This document shows positions 1 to 5,687 of a DNA stretch of 5,830 nt, in pieces. The DNA is from RGIG7213 sp045657205 (GTDB lineage: Bacteria; Bacillota; Clostridia; Oscillospirales; CAG-272). The translations under genes were made by a program, and so were the position numbers. The stretch's first letter is position 1. Each line of letters begins with the position of its first letter. The stretch is taken from the NCBI GenBank assembly GCA_045657205.1, contig JAZOSS010000124.1, positions 1 through 5,830 on the forward strand. The letters are read 5' to 3'. Under the pieces are notes generated by a model, which saw nothing but the letters and a program-made list of their open reading frames with translations, was not told the origin of the DNA and did not search any database.

Positions 1-202
1 CTATTGTAAGGTTTACAGAGCCCAAGGGGTCGGTTTTTGCGTTTACTTTAATTGTAATATCGGCTGTTTTGCCAACTTCAAGATTGGTTTTAGAAGCGGA
101 AACGGTAACAGCACCGTCCGTACCCTCAGCCGCAAAAGTTGTAATTGACATCATAGAAAAGCATAAAATCAAACACAATGCCAATGCAATTATTTTTTTC
201 AT
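1..202 (-). CDS. Secreted protein, N-terminal part only; possible cohesin-like or other Ig-like domain
   Basis: The first 67 codons of a gene that runs off the left edge of the window. The ATG at 202 is preceded by AGGAGG (216-211) with an 8-base spacer; an ATG at 210 meets a stop after two codons, so 202 is the start. Residues 1-24 form a clear signal peptide (MKK, hydrophobic core, cleavage near TTFAA/EG), so the product is exported. The mature start contains VTVSASKTNLEVGKTADITI followed by VNAKTDPLGSVNLTI. This layout (strand, V/K-x-G-K/D-T turn, strand, short loop, G-x-x-x-L-T-I strand) fits the first strands of a cohesin, but also Big-type and other bacterial Ig-like domains. It begins 21 bases after the stop of the dockerin gene and is almost certainly co-transcribed with it. 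A cohesin would make sense beside a dockerin, but the visible part is too short to decide. That it is a secreted protein gene is secure; the cohesin label is tentative. Confidence 0.85.
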   Translation of the reverse strand, partial: MKKIIALALCLILCFSMMSITTFAAEGTDGAVTVSASKTNLEVGKTADITIKVNAKTDPLGSVNLTI

Positions 203-223
203 TTCGTCATCCTCCTAAAAGAA

Positions 224-403
224 TTAAGCGTTTTGACTTAACAAAGCGAACAATGCCTGCAAGTCGCTAAAGTCGATTACGGTATCAGCGTTTACGTCTG
301 CCGCACCGAGAGCATCACCCGACAAAGGACTATCTCCCGTAATATGCTGATACAATCTTTGCAAGTCGGTAAAGTCTATCAAGTCATCACCGTTTACGTT
401 ACC
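224..403 (-). other. Type I dockerin module (residues 884-942 of the large secreted protein)
   Basis: Two calcium-binding half-repeats are visible. The first is NVNGDDLIDFTD (N885, N887, D889, D896) followed by helix LQRLYQHITG. The second is DVNADTVIDFSD (D919, N921, D923, D930) followed by helix LQALFALLSQ. Known dockerins bind Ca2+ through positions 1, 3, 5, 9 and 12 of this loop and contact cohesin partly through positions 10 and 11. Those positions read F-T and F-S here, so the two halves are nearly symmetrical, which in known dockerins permits dual binding modes. The one deviation is N instead of D at position 1 of the first loop. The module is strictly C-terminal, as expected. Confidence 0.92.
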
Positions 404-3052
404 GATTTCGAGCTTAAAGTTGCCCAAATATGCATCTGTGTAAACCAAGGTCTTATCCGAGGGATCAGAGAAGCTTATATTTCCACTCCAAAGGAGTTCT
501 CCGTCTGTACCGTAAACGTTAAGTACACAATCCTCGGCAAATTCCTTTGTTGTTTGAATTGCAACGTGCAATGCGTAAATCTTACCGTCTGCAAATACGG
601 TAGGATGCTTGTTTCCGTTTGCAATATCCTCAGCGCTATCAGCTTCTACCCAATATACCTTTGCGTCGTTGAAGAAGCTAACCAAATCTTTAAGATTTTC
701 ATCACCGTTTACGCTCTTAATCGTAGGCTTTGTGGGAGCTTCACCGATAACGGGCTTTGCTACTTCAAGTTCAATGCTATTAATGGTAATAAATTCATAA
801 ACACAAGAGTAAAACTCCTTGGAAGATGAAATACGTATTATATCACTATCACCGTTTACTTTGATGGTTGGGTTGTTTGCTAACTCATAGCCTGCTTTTA
901 CTTTTATAAGTGTGTAGACCGCATATTGCTTTCCGGCTTCAAAATCCCCCTCAAAAGGACGGTATTGTCCATCCTCCTCCAAAACCCACCATTGTGTCGA
1001 TATAGTATAACCGGATTCGGTGGTCGTCGCATCCGCAGGAGCTTCACCTGCCTTAGGCGGTGCAACTGTTACATTAATTTCACTAATGTGTTTAATTTCA
1101 TTTACATAGAACTTTTCACCGTTGCTAACACATTGATTACCGTTATAATATACGTTAAGAACATAACCAAACTCATTTGCATCAAGCTCAAACGAGGTTG
1201 CATCCGCAGGCACGTCAATAGCTTTATTGGGCGCACCGTTTGCGGAATTGAAGGAAAGAATTTCTATCCAAGCGGGCTTGAAGTTTGTTTCCCAAGTTAT
1301 TGTGAACTTTTCTCCCTCTGCTACGTTTCCACCGACGGGTTTTACTATAAACGCAGGGGTTGTGATGGGTGTCATTTCAAGCTCTACACCAAACTCATTG
1401 TTTGTATAATTATATGTGAGGTTTGCTTTTTGACCGTTAATATATACGGTCATATCTTCTTTATTAGCTGCAAACAAATAACCGTCCGCTGATTTTAATT
1501 CAAGGAGTACTGCATAACGCTTTCCTTCCTCAAATACACTACCGTCAGGCATATTTACAAAACCGCCACCCATTTCAGAAGTCCAATATTCCCATTGAAG
1601 TTTCTTAATAATGACACCGTCGGTGTTGCTAAATGCAAATTCTGCGTGCGAAGGAGCTGAACCGATTACGGGAGTACCGATACCCGCAAGAGAAATCGTT
1701 TTAATCGTTGAACCAGTTACCTTAACAGTGTAAAGGTGGCTGATTTCCTCTACCTTAACTCCGTCAAGATAGTAATTAAGTGTAGGGATAATGTGGTAAT
1801 TACCGCCCTCGTCGATATTGTCTTTCAAGTTCCAACTCAAAAGTTCGTTGGATGCGTATTCCTTGTCATAGACGGTGATACCGTCACGAGTAACCTTAAG
1901 AGCGCGCTTTACACTGTAACCTGCTTCTATTGCATCGGCGGAGAGTGCTTTTGCAAAGAAATTAAATGTAATGTTCGTGTCAGCACTACCGAGAGCCATC
2001 GTTCCGAGGTCAGATGCGAGTTCATCCCAATCTGCCTCGTCCATATCGGGCGTGGGAGTGAGAGAGGAGAAGCCCATATTCAAATTTCCATTGAATTTGA
2101 CCTCTATTTTTGAGGCTTCATATCGTGTGTCAGTTGCAGTACTCAAAACACCGTCCAAATATAAACTAAAACCGTCAGCCAAAAACGTTCTGATAGCTGG
2201 TTTCGCACCTTGCCTTGATTTCCAAATTGTTATCCTATTATTTATAACACAGTTTTTCAAGGTAAGATTATCAAATTCTACTGCGAATAATTGAGCATTG
2301 AATGTTGCATTATAAATATAGGCGCTTGGAGTCGAGCCTGTATCATTCTCTCCGTCGATACTGATTGCATAATCGGTGCTGCCATCTTCATTGCCAAAAA
2401 CACCACCATATATATTAGTGTTACCGCCCCATAAAGTAACTCCATCAACGAAGTTACCATCGTAAATGGTACAAGTGCCGCCTTCTATTGACAAACCAGA
2501 CATGTTACTCGATGCATACGTTCCACCATTTACAGTTACAGAACCCTTCGACACTATAGCAGCATACGCGCTTCCGCGTGTACAATATCCGTTTACGTAG
2601 CCCTCATTCATTATCAAAGAACCACCAAACACAATTAAAATGGTAGTACACATATTTGAGCCAGTCGAATCAATACTTCCGGTCTTTGCCGAGGAAGTGT
2701 CGTTAATAGTCAAGCTACCGCCCGATCTAACTTCAATCATACTTGTATCCGCTGTAGCGTAATCAATTCTTGTTAAGGAATAACCGTTGAGATCCAAGGT
2801 TTTATTTCCAAAAACGTAGATGGTATAAAGTTCGTTTGTAGTATTTTCGGGAGCTATGTTGCACCCCAATTTGATGTAAGCCGTACTTGACTCTTTCATC
2901 AGAGTCATAAGTTCCTCGTAAGTGGTAACAACGTAAGGATCAGTTTCCGTTCCAGTACCACTTGTTGCCGCACTCGCACTCAAAGCGGAAAAGGGTATCA
3001 TACCGATTACCATAACGAGTACAAGCAACATACTTAAAAATCGTTTTTTCAT
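224..3052 (-). CDS. Large secreted protein: beta-helix-like N-terminal region, Ig-like repeats, C-terminal type I dockerin
   Basis: 942 residues. The ATG at 3052 is preceded by AAGGAG (3066-3061) with an 8-base spacer and opens a classic signal peptide (residues 1-29, ending SALSASAA). The frame stays open for 64 codons upstream, but that stretch overlaps the preceding gene and lacks signal-peptide logic, so it is excluded. Residues about 45-330 carry short repeating strands such as GGSLTIND, GSVTVNGGTY and GGNTNIYGGVFGN, as in right-handed beta-helix proteins; no catalytic residues can be assigned. Related modules of 100-125 residues start near 453, 656 and 757, with a different Ig-like stretch at about 565-650. 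Residues 884-942 are a type I dockerin. There is no LPXTG or S-layer homology motif, so surface attachment would depend on the dockerin binding a cohesin. It is the second gene of the operon. Likely role: surface adhesion or glycan binding (inference). Confidence 0.93.
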   Translation of the reverse strand: MKKRFLSMLLVLVMVIGMIPFSALSASAATSGTGTETDPYVVTTYEELMTLMKESSTAYIKLGCNIAPENTTNELYTIYVFGNKTLDLNGYSLTRIDYATADTSMIEVRSGGSLTINDTSSAKTGSIDSTGSNMCTTILIVFGGSLIMNEGYVNGYCTRGSAYAAIVSKGSVTVNGGTYASSNMSGLSIEGGTCTIYDGNFVDGVTLWGGNTNIYGGVFGNEDGSTDYAISIDGENDTGSTPSAYIYNATFNAQLFAVEFDNLTLKNCVINNRITIWKSRQGAKPAIRTFLADGFSLYLDGVLSTATDTRYEASKIEVKFNGNLNMGFSSLTPTPDMDEADWDELASDLGTMALGSADTNITFNFFAKALSADAIEAGYSVKRALKVTRDGITVYDKEYASNELLSWNLKDNIDEGGNYHIIPTLNYYLDGVKVEEISHLYTVKVTGSTIKTISLAGIGTPVIGSAPSHAEFAFSNTDGVIIKKLQWEYWTSEMGGGFVNMPDGSVFEEGKRYAVLLELKSADGYLFAANKEDMTVYINGQKANLTYNYTNNEFGVELEMTPITTPAFIVKPVGGNVAEGEKFTITWETNFKPAWIEILSFNSANGAPNKAIDVPADATSFELDANEFGYVLNVYYNGNQCVSNGEKFYVNEIKHISEINVTVAPPKAGEAPADATTTESGYTISTQWWVLEEDGQYRPFEGDFEAGKQYAVYTLIKVKAGYELANNPTIKVNGDSDIIRISSSKEFYSCVYEFITINSIELEVAKPVIGEAPTKPTIKSVNGDENLKDLVSFFNDAKVYWVEADSAEDIANGNKHPTVFADGKIYALHVAIQTTKEFAEDCVLNVYGTDGELLWSGNISFSDPSDKTLVYTDAYLGNFKLEIGNVNGDDLIDFTDLQRLYQHITGDSPLSGDALGAADVNADTVIDFSDLQALFALLSQNA
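420..1696 (-). repeat. Three diverged tandem protein modules within the large secreted protein
   Basis: Three segments starting at residues I453, I656 and I757 share one pattern. It begins I-x-x-I/L-x-V or similar, then PVIGSAP, PKAGEAP or PVIGEAP. An aromatic core with W follows (QWEYW, QWWV, VYWV), then F-E/A-x-GK-x-YA (FEEGKRYAV, FEAGKQYAV, FADGKIYAL), then a gY-x-FA-like strand (GYLFA, GYELA, KEFA) and a V-x-V-N/Y-G strand. The modules are 100-125 residues long. They look like an Ig-like fold repeated in clostridial surface proteins; I cannot name the family. A differently built Ig-like stretch at about residues 565-650 (beginning PAFIVKPVGG) separates the first from the second. Confidence 0.75.
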
Positions 3053-3075
3053 TTTCTTTTCTCCTTTTAAATTTT

Positions 3076-3525
3076 TTAGGCGGAAACCGCCGTGTCGGTG
3101 AGCTTGACTTGCTCTAAAATTTCGATGAATTGCGTTTTTCCGTCGCACATACGAAGGCAGCCGTCTGCAAGCACCACTCGTATCTGACCGGGTAAGATGT
3201 GAGGCTTTCCGTTCTCGTCGAAGATCTCCACGTAAAAATACCACATCACCGATTCTCTGTCGGGAAGCCGTTCGGGACAGTAAAAGTGTATCGTTCTGTT
3301 CGGTCGCTTCATTTGGAACAGACAGTACTCTTTATCCGTCGTGTTTTTATCCGTGACCTCGAATGGCTTTTGCCCTCGCTCGAAGTACATCGAAAATTTT
3401 TCGTGCGGCTCGTTGATAAACAGATAATCCGTGGTTGGATTTTCCTCGTCCATCAGATAGTCAAGTCCACTCACCCTTGGGAACTCAAAGGCGTCGAATA
3501 GAACTCGCTTTCGTAACACTTGCAT
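3076..3525 (-). CDS. Conserved-looking protein of unknown function, first gene of the dockerin operon
   Basis: About 149 residues from the ATG at 3525. I do not recognise the family. There is no signal peptide, membrane segment or lipobox, so it is probably cytoplasmic. It is rich in aromatic and charged residues (FDAFEFP, YLFINEPHEKFSMYFERG, RTIHFYCPERLP, VMWYFYVEIFDENGKPHILPG), with strand-like alternation that suggests a compact beta-rich domain; two cysteines lie near the end of the body (C near residue 85 and in GCLRMCDG). It ends 23 bases before the dockerin gene start and follows the operon promoter directly. The start is uncertain: the purine-rich AGAGAGG at 3535-3529 is only 3 bases from the ATG at 3525, whereas a GTG at 3519 would be 9 bases away. 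An accessory or regulatory role for the surface proteins is only a guess from position. Confidence 0.85.
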   Translation of the reverse strand: MQVLRKRVLFDAFEFPRVSGLDYLMDEENPTTDYLFINEPHEKFSMYFERGQKPFEVTDKNTTDKEYCLFQMKRPNRTIHFYCPERLPDRESVMWYFYVEIFDENGKPHILPGQIRVVLADGCLRMCDGKTQFIEILEQVKLTDTAVSA

Positions 3526-3528
3526 CAC

Positions 3529-3535
3529 CTCTCTT
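3529..3535 (-). promoter_or_regulatory. Ribosome binding site with ambiguous start choice
   Basis: AGAGAGG runs directly into TGATG, so the block AGGTGAT matches the anti-Shine-Dalgarno end of 16S rRNA but overlaps the ATG at 3525. A spacer of 3 bases to that ATG is unusually short. The GTG at 3519, two codons further, has a 9-base spacer and could be the real start; the product would then lack two residues. A GTG at 3528 directly abuts the site and is unlikely. Confidence 0.5.
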
Positions 3536-3582
3536 TGCGTTTTTTCTCACGATTTTTTCTTTATACCTTTATCGTTGACTAT

Positions 3583-3611
3583 ATTATATCAAAGAATTTT
3601 TGCTTTGTATA
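3583..3611 (-). promoter_or_regulatory. Sigma-A-type promoter of the dockerin operon
   Basis: Minus-strand -10 TATAAT (3588-3583) is a perfect match, preceded by TGA to give an extended -10. The -35 candidate TATACA (3611-3606) matches 4 of 6 at a 17-base spacer. Transcription would start near 3576, leaving about 50 bases of leader before the first gene. The weak -35, touched at one base by the proximal ATCACCC palindrome, is what one expects of a promoter needing an activator. Confidence 0.72.
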
Positions 3612-3702
3612 TCACCCATCGCGGGTGATTTTTTAATAAAAAAGGGGGATTTACGGGTGATTTTTTGATCTGATGGGTGATTTACGGGTGATACGGGATG
3701 AT
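3611..3702 (-). promoter_or_regulatory. Helically phased ATCACCC operator array upstream of the dockerin operon
   Basis: Read on the minus strand, ATCACCC begins at 3692, 3681, 3661 and 3629. Degenerate copies begin at 3702 (ATCATCCC) and 3650 (ATCCCCC). Steps are 10, 11, 20, 11 and 21 bases, that is one or two helical turns each, so every copy faces the same side of DNA. The best unit is ATCACCCGTAA, present exactly at 3692 and 3661. The promoter-proximal copy is part of a perfect inverted repeat, ATCACCC-5-GGGTGAT (3629-3611), that abuts the -35. Such an array immediately upstream of -35 is typical of activator binding sites. The neighbouring membrane LuxR-type gene, which ends just upstream, is the natural candidate to bind it (inference). 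Confidence 0.75.
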
Positions 3703-3710
3703 TTTCGCGC

Positions 3711-3741
3711 AAAAAAGGACGGAGAGCAGAGCTTTCCGTCC
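3711..3741 (-). terminator. Intrinsic terminator of the membrane LuxR gene
   Basis: On the minus strand GGACGGA (3741-3735) pairs with TCCGTCC (3723-3717). The stem extends inward by AGC/GCT past a single A-C mismatch, with a 3-base loop, and is followed directly by six T (3716-3711). It lies 9 bases after the stop codon and separates the regulator transcript from the operator array and dockerin operon. Confidence 0.92.
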
Positions 3742-3750
3742 AAATTCAAT

Positions 3751-4713
3751 TTATTGGGTTTCGCTTGTATGTACGAGTGCCGACAGAGCATCCTTGCTCG
3801 ACACTCCGAATTTTTCATAGATGTGTGTTACATGGGTTTTTACCGTGTTCTCGGTGATGTGATGTTCGGCTGCGATATCCTTCCTCGTCTTGCCTTCAAC
3901 GAGTTCACCGAGTATCTCGATCTCCTTCGCCGTGAGTGTTTTATCTTTGGGGAGAGCCGTGAGCAATCGGTTGATCTTCTCGGCTTTGGATATAGAGTTG
4001 ACTACGATAACGGTTGGCTTTTCCATAATCATGGGTTCGGGTACTTCGTTCTTGTGAACGTAGTCCTGCATCATCCAATATACGACAAGGAGCAGAAGCT
4101 CTGACGCTATATAGGTGACGGACAGGAACTCATATTCCCAACTGACGAGCTTTTCGAACAGCCACACAATGAGATTACTGCAAACGATGGCGGCAATAAA
4201 ACCTGCGAGCTTCGGTCTGCCCATCTTCTTTTTTCTGACCGAGTGAACGATAGTGCCTATCATAGCGGTAAAGTAGCCGAGCAGATACACGAGGTATGCG
4301 TTATGCAATACGCCGTATTCCTTGACGAGCTTCGCCGCGCCGTCTATCATTTCAATGTCAACGCTCTTGTAGTAAAGCGGAAGCATCGGTGAGCTTACGA
4401 TGATGGCGAACATTACCACGGCGAGAGATACGCAGGTGATCACGTGTTGCTTCTTAATTTCAAATCCGCAAAGGCGGACGATGGTGAGGAACATACAAGC
4501 TGAAAGGAACACGCTGCCGAGGTACGCCACGTCGTTTGAGAACACAGCAAACCCGACGGTGTTTGCAAGAGACATCATAAGGTATCCAAGATTGACCACC
4601 GCTATGCTGATATAAAGCATCGTCAGCCAAAATTCTTTGTTTTTCACCATCACCGAGTAGGCTATCAGCAAGCCTACGGCGGCTATTAAGCATATTGCAT
4701 ATCCGATTGTCAT
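3751..4713 (-). CDS. Membrane one-component regulator: seven-helix (HisKA_7TM-like) sensor with C-terminal LuxR/GerE HTH
   Basis: 320 residues. The ATG at 4713 has GGAGG (4725-4721) 7 bases upstream. Hydrophobic segments at about residues 2-22, 28-49, 62-82, 90-110, 138-158, 169-188 and 196-216 give seven likely membrane helices. Their order and loops resemble the 7TM region found N-terminal in some histidine kinases. A linker (about 217-259) leads to a LuxR-type HTH at 260-315: LTAKEIEILGELVEGKTRKD, then IAAEHHITENTV with recognition helix TENTVKTHV, then HIYEKFGV and SSKDALSALV. There is no receiver or kinase domain, so signal sensing and DNA binding sit in one membrane protein. It has its own promoter and terminator. 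The ATCACCC array begins 9 bases beyond its terminator's T tract, so the dockerin operon is the likely target. The ligand is unknown. Confidence 0.93.
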   Translation of the reverse strand: MTIGYAICLIAAVGLLIAYSVMVKNKEFWLTMLYISIAVVNLGYLMMSLANTVGFAVFSNDVAYLGSVFLSACMFLTIVRLCGFEIKKQHVITCVSLAVVMFAIIVSSPMLPLYYKSVDIEMIDGAAKLVKEYGVLHNAYLVYLLGYFTAMIGTIVHSVRKKKMGRPKLAGFIAAIVCSNLIVWLFEKLVSWEYEFLSVTYIASELLLLVVYWMMQDYVHKNEVPEPMIMEKPTVIVVNSISKAEKINRLLTALPKDKTLTAKEIEILGELVEGKTRKDIAAEHHITENTVKTHVTHIYEKFGVSSKDALSALVHTSETQ

Positions 4714-4751
4714 AGGCTCACCTCCCGAAGATTTGTCAATCAGATTTACTT

Positions 4752-4780
4752 ATTATATCATAAAATTGTGAATAAATCAA
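4752..4780 (-). promoter_or_regulatory. Sigma-A-type promoter of the membrane LuxR gene
   Basis: Minus-strand TTGATT (4780-4775) and TATAAT (4757-4752), spacer 17, with an extended -10 (TGA before TATAAT). The start would be near 4745, about 30 bases before the ATG. No ATCACCC copy is present here, so the regulator does not obviously control itself through that motif. Confidence 0.75.
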
Positions 4781-4812
4781 GGTGTTTCAAGGGATTTGTC
4801 GAGGGATGTGTC

Positions 4813-4845
4813 AAAAAATCGGCATCGGAGGTTTTCTCCGATGCC
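4813..4845 (-). terminator. Intrinsic terminator of the DUF6809-like gene
   Basis: Perfect 10-bp stem GGCATCGGAG (4845-4836) and CTCCGATGCC (4830-4821) around a 5-base loop, then GA and six T (4818-4813) on the minus strand. It lies 7 bases after the stop codon. Confidence 0.95.
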
Positions 4846-4852
4846 TGACTCG

Positions 4853-5128
4853 TTATTCGTTTATGTCCGTTTGCACCTCCATCGTGAGCCTCGCTCCGAG
4901 GCGGAAGGCATATTCGAAGATGGCTTCTTCTGCATAGCTTGTATACTCGCTCCAACAATCATCGAATTTTCCCAATATCTCTTTCTGTTCGTCCGTCATG
5001 GTTTTGAGCAAGTCGTCGTGATGCCTTGCGATGTATTCCATCAACTGTTTCATTTCCGGGGAGTTGTTTCTGCTGTCCTCTTGCGGAATTATGTTTCCGT
5101 GCCATAGCTCTTTTATCATACTTTTCAT
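4853..5128 (-). CDS. DUF6809-like small protein of unknown function
   Basis: 91 residues. The ATG at 5128 has AGGAGG (5142-5137) 8 bases upstream. It begins MKSMIKELWHGNIIPQED. The middle is helical and charged (MKQLMEYIARHHDDLLKTMT, DEQKEILGKFDDCWSEY) and the end carries EEAIFEYAFRLGARLTMEV. I recognise this layout (ELW.GNI.P, then a long helix and F..G.RLGA.L near the end) from a small family common in gut Clostridia and labelled DUF6809. Length fits that family. No membrane segment or signal peptide is visible and no function is established. It has its own promoter and terminator, so it is a single-gene unit that is not tied to its neighbours. Confidence 0.88.
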   Translation of the reverse strand: MKSMIKELWHGNIIPQEDSRNNSPEMKQLMEYIARHHDDLLKTMTDEQKEILGKFDDCWSEYTSYAEEAIFEYAFRLGARLTMEVQTDINE

Positions 5129-5153
5129 GTGTTGTACCTCCTGTTAGCACAAC

Positions 5154-5182
5154 AACATACCACAGAAGAGAGAGGAAGTCCA
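5154..5182 (-). promoter_or_regulatory. Probable promoter of the DUF6809-like gene
   Basis: Minus-strand TGGACT (5182-5177; 4 of 6) and TATGTT (5159-5154; 4 of 6), spacer 17, with TGG before the -10 giving an extended -10. The transcript would start near 5147, only a few bases before the ribosome binding site. Confidence 0.45.
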
Positions 5183-5279
5183 GCACTTTTTCGAAAATAA
5201 ATCCAACTTTTTTCGCAAGGTCTTTTCTTTGACTACAGCGATGCAAAAATTGCGTATTGAAGTAATATTCATAAGCATC

Positions 5280-5308
5280 TTGTAATATTTCACTATGTAT
5301 GTTAAAAT
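5280..5308 (+). promoter_or_regulatory. Promoter of the VbhA-like antitoxin gene
   Basis: TTGTAA (5280-5285; 4 of 6) and TAAAAT (5303-5308; 5 of 6), spacer 17, with TGT before the -10 giving an extended -10. The start would be near 5315, inside the palindrome that follows. Confidence 0.6.
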
Positions 5309-5310
5309 AA

Positions 5311-5325
5311 CGATAACGATTATCG
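5311..5325 (+). promoter_or_regulatory. Palindromic operator resembling a Fur-family box
   Basis: CGATAA-CGA-TTATCG is a perfect 6-bp inverted repeat over the predicted transcription start, ending at the ribosome binding site. Against the 7-1-7 Fur consensus TGATAATNATTATCA it matches 11 of the 14 defined positions. Extending left, 5305-5323 matches the 19-base Fur box at about 15 of 19. A bound protein here would block transcription. The binder could be Fur, a Fur-family relative (PerR, Zur) or an unrelated repressor; no regulator gene is in the window. Confidence 0.5.
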
Positions 5326-5338
5326 AGGAGGTAAATTC

Positions 5339-5524
5339 ATGAGTGATACTGCATTACAAAAAGCAATGGATAACGCAGAGGCTTCCATCAATATGGAAGG
5401 GCTGCACGTTTCAGCATCTTGCAAAAAACTCTGCGAAAAGCTTTTGAAAAACGAAATTACCTTTGAGGAATACTTAAGTCAAATTTTATCGACTGAAGAT
5501 AGTGACCGTTCAGAAAAAATGTAG
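5339..5524 (+). CDS. VbhA-family Fic antitoxin, orphan
   Basis: 61 residues. The ATG at 5339 has GAGGAGG (5325-5331) 7 bases upstream. The sequence shows an N-terminal helix (residues about 3-20) leading into SINMEGLHVS. S16-I-N-M-E20-G21 matches the (S/T)xxxE(G/N) inhibitory motif of class I Fic antitoxins, whose glutamate blocks productive ATP binding in the partner Fic AMPylase. The rest, KKLCEKLLKNEITFEEYLSQ, fits the second and third helices of the VbhA fold, including the NEIT/GEIT turn. Length is normal for the family. No Fic gene (HPFxxGNGR motif) lies in the 306 bases downstream or anywhere else in the window, so it is either an orphan or acts on a Fic protein encoded elsewhere. A palindromic operator covers its promoter start. 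Confidence 0.82.
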   Translation: MSDTALQKAMDNAEASINMEGLHVSASCKKLCEKLLKNEITFEEYLSQILSTEDSDRSEKM

Positions 5525-5669
5525 TTAATTCGGCTTGACCACACCTTTGACCATCTACGGCTTTGGACTACGTGGAAACAGTGCTTACAAGAGCACCCAA
5601 AAGCATCGTTTTCGGACTAAAAAGCACCGAAAAGTCGCAAAAATCACTTAAAAATCAAGTGTGCAACTC
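5525..5669. other. Non-coding junction segment with short repeats
   Basis: No supportable gene on either strand. It contains a 12-base-spaced direct repeat TTGACCA (5535-5541 and 5547-5553). It also has small inverted repeats: GTGCT/AGCAC (5581-5596), TTTTCGG/CCGAAAA (5609-5633) and CACTT/AAGTG (5645-5661). A direct repeat AAAAGCAYCG starts at 5599 and 5620. Clusters of short repeats beside a tRNA fragment are what integrase or excisionase arm sites look like, but none matches a site I can name. Confidence 0.35.
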
Positions 5670-5687
5670 TTCGGGACGTAGAAGTCG
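5670..5687 (+). repeat. 18-bp inverted repeat, left arm (inside the tRNA-Pro fragment)
   Basis: TTCGGGACGTAGAAGTCG recurs as an exact inverted copy at 5776-5793. The arm starts precisely where tRNA identity starts, so it is the likely core of the attachment site. Confidence 0.85.

Noticed and set aside
314..320. Another ATCACCC heptamer
   Set aside because: A single isolated copy within the dockerin coding sequence, with no phasing or promoter, consistent with chance.
344..1492. Plus-strand open frames of 161 and 188 codons opposite the dockerin gene
   Set aside because: They lie antisense to a clear coding region with signal peptide and dockerin, lack ribosome binding sites, and their products are low-complexity, Cys- and Val-rich shadow sequences.
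3053..3244. 64-codon N-terminal extension of the dockerin protein
   Set aside because: It overlaps the preceding gene in another frame, is basic and unstructured, and would bury the signal peptide; the ATG at 3052 has a well-placed ribosome binding site.
3611..3636. ATCACCC/GGGTGAT hairpin followed by T bases as a plus-strand terminator
   Set aside because: No plus-strand gene lies upstream; the hairpin is better explained as the proximal member of the operator array beside the minus-strand promoter.
3611..3702. CRISPR array
   Set aside because: The repeat unit is 7-11 bases with 3-25 base gaps, far shorter than CRISPR repeats and spacers, and there are no cas genes.
5026..5246. Open frames on both strands overlapping the DUF6809-like gene start
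   Set aside because: They conflict with the DUF6809-like gene and its ribosome binding site, and their products show no recognisable domain.
5243..5253. Small palindrome GCAA-AAA-TTGC between the divergent genes
   Set aside because: Only 4 bp per arm in AT-rich DNA and not placed over a promoter; too weak to call an operator.
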